This document shows, one piece after another, positions 1-5,925 of a DNA stretch of 7,895 nucleotides. This stretch comes from Bacteroidota bacterium (GTDB taxonomy: Bacteria > Bacteroidota > Bacteroidia > Flavobacteriales > Weeksellaceae), in the NCBI GenBank assembly GCA_023457935.1, contig JAEXBA010000030.1, positions 1 through 7,895 of the forward strand, given 5' to 3'. Position numbers and translations under genes: made by a program. Every line of letters begins with the position of its first letter. Position 1 is the stretch's first letter. The notes beneath the pieces were generated by a model. It made no database searches. It worked only from the letters and a program-made list of their open reading frames with translations, and was not told the origin of the DNA.

Positions 1-141
1 ATTTCGGATCTTGAAAAAATGAATTATAAAATCAACAGAATTTCCGCGATTGGAAGAACAGAAATGATTCTGATTGACGAAAACGGAACCATTACCGGAG
101 TTGCTGACGGACGCGGCGACGATTCTGTAGCGACAGAATAA
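1..141 (+). CDS. ggt: Gamma-glutamyltranspeptidase, C-terminal end only (partial)
   Basis: The reading frame is open from base 1 to a TAA at 139-141 and gives 46 residues; the gene starts outside the window. The tail reads ISAIGRTEMILID, then ENGTITGVADGRGDDSVATE. This matches the conserved C-terminus of gamma-glutamyltranspeptidase small subunits, where a G-x-A-E-x-I segment is followed by a D/N-G turn and a G-x-x-D-x-R-x-D-(D/G) signature. Family members are exported, self-cleaving N-terminal-nucleophile hydrolases that transfer or hydrolyse the gamma-glutamyl group of glutathione and related compounds. The catalytic Thr and the export signal would lie upstream, out of view, so activity cannot be judged. 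The gene converges on the lipid kinase gene with no spacer: its stop ends at 141 and the kinase stop begins at 142. The assignment rests on one short motif and is good but not certain. Confidence 0.78.
   Translation: MSDLEKMNYKINRISAIGRTEMILIDENGTITGVADGRGDDSVATE
122..139. repeat. Short perfect inverted repeat at the ggt stop codon
   Basis: Seven-base arms ATTCTGT (122-128) and ACAGAAT (133-139) flank a four-base AGCG loop. The right arm runs into the first base of the ggt TAA stop. The RNA hairpin would have only two G-C pairs, and no T-run follows directly on either strand, so it is not a normal rho-independent terminator. It may be chance. It lies where the two convergent transcripts meet and is the only candidate structure there. 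Confidence 0.3.
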
Positions 142-993
142 TCAGACTAAAATTTTAAGACTTTTTGGAAGAACTTTAGCATGAATCGGTGATTCGATTT
201 TCTTGAAATCACCGTCGATATGCCAGTTTTTGGTATTCACTTCAAAATCAATTTCCGGAACGGATAAATACGTGAGATAATCGTCGTCTTTCAGTTTTTT
301 CGTGAACATTTTCAACGCAAAAAGCAGCGAATAATACAGCGGAAATTTTTTCACCAAAACCACTTCCATCAAACCGTCGCTTTTACTCGCATGCGGCGCA
401 ATGTAAGCGTTGTTCCCGAACTGACGCGTGTTTGCGATATTCAGCATGAGATATCTTCCGTTGTGAATTTTGAGTTTTTCATCAGAAAATTTTACCTTAA
501 TCGGTTTGTAACTGAAAAAAGTCTGCACCGAAACTTTGATGTAGTTTTTGAAACCGCGCGAAGTTTTTTCGAATTCCTTCACCACTTTTCCATCGAAACC
601 GGTTCCTGAAACATTGATAGAAAGATGATTATTAACGAGGAAAGTATCAATCTGTCTGGTTTTTTTGGCTTTGATTTTCTCTAAAAGTTCAGCAAGGTTT
701 TTGTGAAAATTGGTTTCATTGGAAAATCCGTTTCCGGAACCTGCAGGAAAAATGGCAAGAATTTTCTCAGTGTTGATCAGCTTTTGTGCGACAGAGGAGA
801 TTGTTCCGTCACCACCAATGGCCACGAAAATTTCAGTCTGTTCAAAATTTTCATCAATAAAATTTTCTGTTCCATCGAACGATTCTGAAATATAGAAATT
901 CGGATTCTCGACCTTTTTCTTAATCTGATTAAGAACCGGTGCGTAATTTCCTTTCGCAGAATTCGGATTGATGATAAAAGCTACATTTTTCAC
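142..993 (-). CDS. Diacylglycerol kinase-like (YegS/BmrU family) lipid kinase
   Basis: The protein has 283 residues, a normal full length for this cytoplasmic or membrane-associated family that phosphorylates lipids such as diacylglycerol with ATP. Visible motifs are the N-terminal nucleotide-binding segment NPNSAKG (9-15), the catalytic GGDGT (60-64), FPAGSGNGFSN (82-92) at the place of the usual G-T-x-N-D motif, the I-A-P-x-A-x-x-S-D-G-x-M-E-V-V segment (198-212), and HIDGD (258-262), corresponding to the family's C-terminal D-G-(E/D). No signal peptide is visible. The start is GTG at 993-991; an in-frame TGA lies two codons upstream, so no earlier start is possible, and NPNSAKG sits at the usual distance from it. 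The gene follows the DUF3298 gene but is separated from it by a terminator hairpin. The natural lipid substrate cannot be read from sequence; an undecaprenol or sphingoid-base kinase role is possible but unsupported. Confidence 0.9.
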   Translation of the reverse strand: MKNVAFIINPNSAKGNYAPVLNQIKKKVENPNFYISESFDGTENFIDENFEQTEIFVAIGGDGTISSVAQKLINTEKILAIFPAGSGNGFSNETNFHKNLAELLEKIKAKKTRQIDTFLVNNHLSINVSGTGFDGKVVKEFEKTSRGFKNYIKVSVQTFFSYKPIKVKFSDEKLKIHNGRYLMLNIANTRQFGNNAYIAPHASKSDGLMEVVLVKKFPLYYSLLFALKMFTKKLKDDDYLTYLSVPEIDFEVNTKNWHIDGDFKKIESPIHAKVLPKSLKILV

Positions 994-997
994 GGCT

Positions 998-1005
998 CAA
1001 AAATA
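998..1005 (-). promoter_or_regulatory. Candidate -7 promoter element of the lipid kinase gene
   Basis: Read on the - strand, TATTTTTG matches the Bacteroidota -7 consensus TAnnTTTG exactly. It lies four bases before the GTG start and inside the T-run of the preceding terminator. No TTG/TTTG -33 element is found 17-23 bases upstream, where the terminator stem sits. If used, transcription would begin at or next to the GTG and give a leaderless or nearly leaderless mRNA. The match may simply be a by-product of the T-rich tract. Confidence 0.3.
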
Positions 1006-1031
1006 GAAAATGCTTCCGGTTGGGAAGCATT
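999..1031 (-). terminator. Rho-independent terminator after the DUF3298 lipoprotein gene
   Basis: On the - strand a perfect 9-bp stem, AATGCTTCC (1031-1023) with GGAAGCATT (1017-1009), encloses a five-base CAACC loop. It is followed by a T-rich run, TTCTATTTTT. It begins only five bases after the TAA of the DUF3298 gene (1037-1039) and ends just before the GTG of the lipid kinase. On the + strand the stem is followed by a poorer TAAATTTTATTT tract, so termination is mainly expected for - strand transcripts. Confidence 0.85.
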
Positions 1032-1036
1032 AAATT

Positions 1037-1843
1037 TTATTTAATTGACATTCGTTCTTTAAACTCCGGCTTCAATGCGGATGAAATTGCCGAAAACGGA
1101 ACTTCTACAGGAATAATTCCTGCTGCATAAGCCGCGATTTCATACTGTCCATAAACGAAAGTAATTTTCTCCTGATCGAAATAGAAATTCTGGTTGTAAG
1201 TCAGTTTTTCAGGCTCAAAAATCATGTCTTTTCCACCTTCAATTCTGCTTAATAAAACTTCGTTCCAGTTGACTTTTGAAACATCCACAATATCTTCAAG
1301 ATGAACGATTTTCTGACTCTTTGTATCGACAACTTTATAATTTTCGTACGCATAACCATGAGCACCGCCTGTATAGCCATATCCGGAATAATTTACGGTA
1401 AGAAATCCGTTCTGCTCCGAATGGACTTTCATTTCAGAAACCTGATCCCAAATCTGCTTATGAGTCGGCATATACTCGTTGGAATCCATATTCATTTCAC
1501 TGAAAAAATTCTGCATATCCTTCTTCATCAAACTGTTAACCGTTTCTTTGGAATAATCGGCAGGAAATACATTTTTTTCCGGAAGTTCCTTGCTGTACAG
1601 ACTGTCGAGCAGAGGTTTTTCCAAACCTGAAAACAGCAGAAATTTGTTGCGGTAATCCAAAGTCAGAGTTTCTGAAAGCACCAAAGAATCCTGAACGCGA
1701 ACAGAATCAATCATCACTTTTCCGGTTTTTAAACTGTCCTGAACAGAATTATCGATAGTTGTAGTATGGTTTTCTGTTTTTACTTCCTTGCAGGAAAAGG
1801 CAATCAACGAAAGCGCTGCAGTAAGAATCAATGCTTTTTTCAT
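1037..1843 (-). CDS. DUF3298 (RsiV-like) domain lipoprotein
   Basis: From the ATG at 1843 the protein has 268 residues. It opens with a lipoprotein signal, MKKALILTAALSLIAFSC, predicting lipidation of Cys18 after a Bacteroidota-type F-S-C lipobox; the mature protein should be anchored in the cell envelope. A low-complexity S/D/K-rich linker (about 20-60) precedes the DUF3298 region in the C-terminal half. Its marks are a YSGYGYTGGAHG segment (152-163), HLEDI (181-185), and QYEIAAYAAGIIPVEVPF (233-250), the typical closing motif of this family. The best-known relative is Bacillus RsiV, an anti-sigma factor that binds lysozyme through this domain. This protein has no anti-sigma domain or transmembrane helix and no sigma gene beside it, so only the fold carries over and the function is unknown. 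The frame runs upstream to a TTG at 1897 and an ATG at 1867, but those starts put 18 or 8 extra residues before the signal peptide and the longest overlaps the promoter candidate; 1843 is preferred. Confidence 0.85.
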   Translation of the reverse strand: MKKALILTAALSLIAFSCKEVKTENHTTTIDNSVQDSLKTGKVMIDSVRVQDSLVLSETLTLDYRNKFLLFSGLEKPLLDSLYSKELPEKNVFPADYSKETVNSLMKKDMQNFFSEMNMDSNEYMPTHKQIWDQVSEMKVHSEQNGFLTVNYSGYGYTGGAHGYAYENYKVVDTKSQKIVHLEDIVDVSKVNWNEVLLSRIEGGKDMIFEPEKLTYNQNFYFDQEKITFVYGQYEIAAYAAGIIPVEVPFSAISSALKPEFKERMSIK

Positions 1844-1885
1844 AGTTTTTTTTATAATTCGCTGCATAGGATACAAATTGAATTC

Positions 1886-1920
1886 CAAACATATCAATGC
1901 AAATAAAAAATGCTCCCAAA
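1886..1920 (-). promoter_or_regulatory. Candidate Bacteroidota promoter of the DUF3298 lipoprotein gene
   Basis: On the - strand TATGTTTG (1893-1886) matches the -7 consensus TAnnTTTG. TTTG (1920-1917) lies 23 bases upstream, at the upper end of the accepted 17-23 spacing for the -33 element. Transcription would start near 1880 and give a leader of roughly 35-40 bases before the ATG at 1843. The -33 element falls in the loop of the terminator of the preceding gene, so the two signals overlap. Confidence 0.5.
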
Positions 1921-1933
1921 ACTAGAAGCATTT
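1901..1933 (-). terminator. Rho-independent terminator after the DUF3857 pair
   Basis: On the - strand the arms AAATGCT (1933-1927) and AGCATTT (1914-1908) form a 7-bp stem around a 12-base loop that can pair further with a one-base bulge. A strong T-run (TTTTTT A TTT, down to 1901) follows. It lies about 20 bases after the TAA of the downstream DUF3857 gene. The stem sequence resembles the terminator at 999-1031. Confidence 0.75.
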
Positions 1934-1951
1934 AATTTTATAAAACTCAGT

Positions 1952-3883
1952 TTATTTTTTCACCAAACTGATGGCCTGGTTTTCCGATTTAAGAATTGTT
2001 GCCCAAACCTGTTTGAATGCAGCATAATATTCTTTGGGATAATCTGCACTTGCAACTTCCACTTTACTGATTACTTCCAGCATGTTTCCTTTCTGCGAAG
2101 CGGTATAGGAATAGGAAATTTCCTTGTCTTCAGTAGAAATTTTTCTTGCTTTCGGCAGTTCCTGAATCGTATAACCTTCCGGAATAGTGATGGTTACTTT
2201 CTTTTCGCGCACGAAAGGCGAAATAAGATCAATCTGATACAGCCGCGCATCCGTCTGGCTGAATTCATTCTTGGTTTTTCCCAGGAAAAGCATCGGATTG
2301 ATGATCAGTTTCTGTCCAACTTTATCAACAAAACTGTTGGATTCAAACTTCATGGAACTTTCAAAATCCCCGTTTTCCTTAATTTCAGAGCTGATATTGG
2401 TAAAATTAATTCCGAAATTGTCAGGATAGGATTTTTTGTATTTCTCGCTGTTCGCATCGTAACTTTCCTTAGCGCGCATCGCAAAAGCTCCCGAATCGCG
2501 GTCTTTATAGGTTCCCGTAACCATTCCGTCTGCATCAATGGCAGCAGCAAGAGTCAGCGTATTCACGCTTGGGGTTGAGTTGACAAGCACAATCGGAACT
2601 GCATCCTTTTCCTTCACCAGAATTCCTACATCATTCCAGTCTCTCGGCGGAAGATTGTTTGCAGTAGACTGTTTGGAAGTTGCATCGTAGAGATAAAATT
2701 TCCCTCTTTCTTCAACGCTTACCAAAACAAAATCCAGACTGGCAACACTTGGTGAAGTAACATTCAGCGCTCCGTTGTCGACGGTGGAAATCAAAAGCGG
2801 ATTGGCATCCAAACCGGCTTCTCTCAGCATTGCTACAAGAAAAAGATTAATATCCGCCGCATTTCCTACTTTGGTATCAATCAGCTTTCTGAACCCGTTA
2901 TCGGTATAAATTCCACCGGTTCCGTCCCACGTAAACATCTTCTGAACTGTTCTGAAGATCAGATCTGCCTTGTCCGTTCTTATTAGTGTGGACGCAAGTT
3001 CTGCGGGCATAAGATCCTTTACAATCTTCTGTTTTCCAAGTTCCTGACCGAATTCTTCATCCTTCATCAGTCTTTCGCCGATTTCTTTCCAGCTTGCAGA
3101 ATACGATGTTACTGTATTGTTGAAAAGTGTGGAATGAAGTTCGCCCTTCACTTTTGTTCTGTAATTGTCTGAATTTTTCACAAAGCTTTCATTTCTGAAT
3201 GCTTTTACATTTTCAAATCCGAAACGGTAGGTTCTGTACATCTGCGAATATATCGAGGTTTTATTCACTTCGCGGTGTTGTGGAATCAGGTTTCCGGTGT
3301 AATTGATGCCGTATGAAATATGTTCAGGACTTTCAAAAACATACTCGGTATAAACAGAAGGCACATCCAGTTCGATCGTAATCTCCGGAATTGCGTAGAT
3401 GAAAGGCGACGAAACCGTGTACGAATATTCGATTACGGAACCGTTTTTAACATTCGGAAATGCAAATTTGTTTACCGTAACATACTTATCTTCCTTTGAT
3501 TTGTATTTGGAACTGTTTTCTACCTTGGTCGACACTTTTTTGCCGTTATCAAGATTGTGCGTGAAACCTTTCAGTCCGATAATTTTTTCCACTCTGCGGT
3601 CTTTGGAACTTCTGAGCGGAATTTCCAGATTCAGCATGTCTTCCACTTTATCTTTGTCGTAAACCTTAATCCGGTAATGGTAATTTCTTTCCAAGGTTCC
3701 GGACTGTGTATCGATGCGGAAATGAATGGCGCGGTACAGGATTTCGGCAGGTGCTTTCGGATCAATTGCAGATGCCGATTTTGTGAGGTAATCATCGGAG
3801 AAATCCGGAGGCGAAAGAAACTTATGCTGAGCCATCATCAGGCAACTGAAGAAAGCCAGACACAACAGGGATAATTTTTTCAT
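1952..3883 (-). CDS. Secreted DUF3857/transglutaminase-like protein, catalytic Cys and His missing
   Basis: The protein has 643 residues with a signal peptide (hydrophobic 4-17, likely cleavage MMA-QH after Ala18). A lipobox reading at Cys14 is possible but less likely, because the hydrophobic core before it is short. An N-terminal DUF3857 beta-sandwich (about 65-225) includes PNVKNGSVIEYSY (143-155), a transglutaminase-like fold follows (about 305-402), and a DUF3858-like C-terminal domain (about 555-640) contains ITIPEGYTIQELP (565-577). At the transglutaminase active site, where family enzymes have G-D-C, this protein reads VGNAADIN (339-346): Ala342 replaces Cys. The His-bearing strand reads LDFVLVSV (383-390), with Phe385 at the His position. 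The Asp of YLYDATSK (397-404) is kept. It is therefore probably a non-catalytic paralogue acting by binding in the periplasm or at the outer membrane. The ATG comes one base after the stop of the upstream paralogue, so the two are co-transcribed and probably translationally coupled. The biological role is unknown. Confidence 0.9.
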   Translation of the reverse strand: MKKLSLLCLAFFSCLMMAQHKFLSPPDFSDDYLTKSASAIDPKAPAEILYRAIHFRIDTQSGTLERNYHYRIKVYDKDKVEDMLNLEIPLRSSKDRRVEKIIGLKGFTHNLDNGKKVSTKVENSSKYKSKEDKYVTVNKFAFPNVKNGSVIEYSYTVSSPFIYAIPEITIELDVPSVYTEYVFESPEHISYGINYTGNLIPQHREVNKTSIYSQMYRTYRFGFENVKAFRNESFVKNSDNYRTKVKGELHSTLFNNTVTSYSASWKEIGERLMKDEEFGQELGKQKIVKDLMPAELASTLIRTDKADLIFRTVQKMFTWDGTGGIYTDNGFRKLIDTKVGNAADINLFLVAMLREAGLDANPLLISTVDNGALNVTSPSVASLDFVLVSVEERGKFYLYDATSKQSTANNLPPRDWNDVGILVKEKDAVPIVLVNSTPSVNTLTLAAAIDADGMVTGTYKDRDSGAFAMRAKESYDANSEKYKKSYPDNFGINFTNISSEIKENGDFESSMKFESNSFVDKVGQKLIINPMLFLGKTKNEFSQTDARLYQIDLISPFVREKKVTITIPEGYTIQELPKARKISTEDKEISYSYTASQKGNMLEVISKVEVASADYPKEYYAAFKQVWATILKSENQAISLVKK

Positions 3884-3884
3884 A

Positions 3885-5780
3885 TTAATTTTTTGTGATC
3901 AGTATTTTTGCGTTGTCGTTACTCATGATTTTTTTGCGGAAAGCAATATAATCGTTGTATTTTTCCTTTGGATGAATTCCTTTTTTAAGCTTCAGAACGC
4001 GTTCAACCAAAAGATGGGAATCATCTTTCTTTTTAATTTTCAGTGAATAGTTACCGAACTCTGTGGAAAGATTTACATCAGAAGGAATTTCGGAAATCGT
4101 ATAGCCAGGCGGCACTGTAAAATTGAACTGATATTCGTCCTGCGTATCCAGAAAAATTTCCAGCGGAAGCATTCTTTCTTCATCGGAAAGCAGGCTCAAA
4201 TTGGCAAAAACCGGAACTGCGCGGAAAATTTTGTCGGAACCAACAGACTTGGCGTAGTTCACCGCCTTCAAATCGGAAGCGAAACTGATTTCGGCTTTGT
4301 CTTTATCGTTCACAAGATTTTTAAAACTGAGATTTTCCATGCTCAAAGTATTCCACTGCGCTTTCAGATAATCTGTCCGCTGCTTGGAATCCAGACCGAT
4401 TAAAGGCATTCCAAAATCGTACTGACTTCCCGAAAGTTTAACCGCTGCATCGGAATTAACGGAATTGTCTTCGTTAAGCTTGAGATTCATCGTTAAAACT
4501 TCCTTGCTTTGCTCAGCAGAATATACCGGTGTCTGCAGGATATCGATACCGTCGGGTTTCACGGCCAGAACATTTCTTCCCGTGGTGGAAATTCCCATGT
4601 GATTGAAAGCAATCGTCTGACTGGTATTTTCCAGCCAGATATTTCCTTTTTCTGTCGGAACCACTAATACAACGTGATTTCCGCCCATCTTTGGAAAATC
4701 GGTGTCAAAAGAAACCGGAGAACTGGCTGAAGTAATAATGCTGTAGTAAGACGGAATTCCCGCTGCATCCAGCAAAGTTTTCATATAGTTGGTTAATGCC
4801 TTACAGTCGCCGTAGCCTTTTTTCTGAACTTCATCCGCTGTCATCGGCTGCCATCCGCCAATTCCGAGCGCAACAAAAATATAACGCGTCTTGTTCTGCA
4901 TAAACTGAAAAAGCTTCTTCACTTTGTCTTCGGTACTTCCCTGAAGATTCAGCGCCGCAACTTCTGCTTTAATTTCGGGAGTAACGGTTGAAACAGGCGC
5001 AATAAGATTGTTGTAGTACCACGAACCAAAATCTTCCCATGTATGCAAACCGCCTTTCTGACCTTCAAGGTTGAAGGAGGAAAGCGCAAAGCTTACTTTC
5101 GGCAAAACTTTTTCGGGAACCGGCGCATACGGCTCGTCTTTTAAAGCCGGAACATTTTCGTACGTATACGTTTTACTGCTTCCGCTATCTGCAGCATTTA
5201 CTTTGGCAAAGTTGTACGGTGAAGGATAAACTTTCGACCTCAGATCAATACCTGATGTATTGTTGATGGTAAAACTGCTTTTCTGAAGCGAAACATTTTC
5301 AGTACTGAAAGGCGTATAATCTGGTATAAAAACAGTATTCTCGGTATCGTAGGAATAGGTAAACTCTATAGTATACGGATAATCTGTAGCGGAATAAGGA
5401 AAAACCATTATGCGGTTATCGCTGTGGAACGTACCGCCCGAATTATTGGCGTAATCCTTAAAGTCCGATTTTCCGTATGTTTTCAGCTTATTACCGTTTC
5501 CATCGTATACTGTGACTTTTACATTCGAGACTTTGTCACCTTTTTCATACGATACCACAGGTGTCGCATAACTGGTTCCTTCTTTGTTAAGAACGGTCAT
5601 TACCGTCCGGATATCCATGGACATTGCATCCACTTTCGAAATATTAAGAACTGAACTCTGTTCACGGATAACCGTATTGGCATTTTTTTTCAGTTCCGCA
5701 GGAATGCTGGCTGACGAATAATTCTGTGCGTACACTGCAGTAATGGCTGTTGCAGCAAACAGAATATAAATTTTTCTCAT
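3885..5780 (-). CDS. Secreted DUF3857/transglutaminase-like protein with Cys-His retained
   Basis: The protein has 631 residues with a classical signal peptide (MRKIYILFAATAITAVYA, cleavage before Gln19), so it is expected in the periplasm or outside the cell. An N-terminal DUF3857 beta-sandwich (about 50-210) includes YPYTIEFTYSY (134-144), a transglutaminase/peptidase-like core follows (about 270-390), and a DUF3858-like C-terminal domain (about 550-630) contains FTVPPGYTISEIP (554-566). The core keeps the nucleophile motif GYGDCK (322-327, Cys326) and GGNHVVLVV (366-374, His369). The third position, usually Asp, is Glu384 in WLENTSQ (382-388); I recall a Trp-Leu-Glu pattern as common in this Bacteroidota subfamily, so this is not necessarily inactivating. 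Known relatives of the fold cleave or cross-link proteins or peptides, but the substrate here is unknown. It is the first gene of a two-gene unit with the downstream paralogue. The ATG at 5780 directly precedes the signal peptide. No Shine-Dalgarno is seen, only an A/T-rich leader. Confidence 0.9.
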   Translation of the reverse strand: MRKIYILFAATAITAVYAQNYSSASIPAELKKNANTVIREQSSVLNISKVDAMSMDIRTVMTVLNKEGTSYATPVVSYEKGDKVSNVKVTVYDGNGNKLKTYGKSDFKDYANNSGGTFHSDNRIMVFPYSATDYPYTIEFTYSYDTENTVFIPDYTPFSTENVSLQKSSFTINNTSGIDLRSKVYPSPYNFAKVNAADSGSSKTYTYENVPALKDEPYAPVPEKVLPKVSFALSSFNLEGQKGGLHTWEDFGSWYYNNLIAPVSTVTPEIKAEVAALNLQGSTEDKVKKLFQFMQNKTRYIFVALGIGGWQPMTADEVQKKGYGDCKALTNYMKTLLDAAGIPSYYSIITSASSPVSFDTDFPKMGGNHVVLVVPTEKGNIWLENTSQTIAFNHMGISTTGRNVLAVKPDGIDILQTPVYSAEQSKEVLTMNLKLNEDNSVNSDAAVKLSGSQYDFGMPLIGLDSKQRTDYLKAQWNTLSMENLSFKNLVNDKDKAEISFASDLKAVNYAKSVGSDKIFRAVPVFANLSLLSDEERMLPLEIFLDTQDEYQFNFTVPPGYTISEIPSDVNLSTEFGNYSLKIKKKDDSHLLVERVLKLKKGIHPKEKYNDYIAFRKKIMSNDNAKILITKN

Positions 5781-5798
5781 TATTTATTTTAAAACAGT

Positions 5799-5806
5799 CC
5801 AAAATA
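5799..5806 (-). promoter_or_regulatory. Weak candidate -7 element upstream of the DUF3857 pair
   Basis: On the - strand TATTTTGG differs from TAnnTTTG at one position of the conserved TTTG half. It lies 18 bases before the ATG at 5780. No clear TTG -33 element stands at the right distance. The surrounding A/T-rich intergenic stretch (5781-5877) must hold the promoter of this unit because a terminator separates it from gyrB, but this assignment is tentative. I see no small gene or other structure in the stretch. Confidence 0.25.
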
Positions 5807-5877
5807 TGATTCTTTGTAGAAATGATAAAACTTTTGGCATAATTTTCTTAAAAAAATGTTAAAAATCACATCTGCTC

Positions 5878-5908
5878 AAAAAAAAACCGCTCTATTCGGA
5901 CGGTTTTT
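5878..5908 (-). terminator. Rho-independent terminator after gyrB
   Basis: On the - strand an 8-bp stem AAAAACCG (5908-5901) with CGGTTTTT (5889-5882) encloses an 11-base loop. An unbroken run of nine T (5886-5878) overlaps and follows the right arm. It begins 17 bases after the TAA of gyrB (5926-5928). The + strand also has a T-rich tail, but no + strand gene here needs it. It separates gyrB transcription from the DUF3857 unit. Confidence 0.85.
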
Positions 5909-5925
5909 ATCTTTAGTACGGCTAA

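Noticed and set aside
1844..1897. N-terminal extension of the DUF3298 protein to the TTG at 1897 or ATG at 1867
   Set aside because: The extension would precede a complete lipoprotein signal peptide, and the longest version overlaps the -7 promoter candidate. The ATG at 1843 is the natural start.
1910..2578. A 222-codon open frame on the + strand opposite the downstream DUF3857 gene
   Set aside because: It lies wholly antisense to a well-supported coding gene, begins in the terminator, is rich in Phe, Arg and His as expected from reading an A/T-biased gene backwards, and shows no family motif.
2851..2866. Possible sequencing error behind the missing Cys in the downstream DUF3857 protein
   Set aside because: The frame is intact over 643 codons, the GCG Ala codon differs from Cys codons at two or more bases, and the His position is also substituted. 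Loss of the site looks genuine.
5781..5880. Possible riboswitch or small RNA in the A/T-rich leader upstream of the DUF3857 pair
   Set aside because: I found no stable G-C-containing stems or conserved riboswitch motif. The stretch is short and plain A/T-rich promoter-type DNA.
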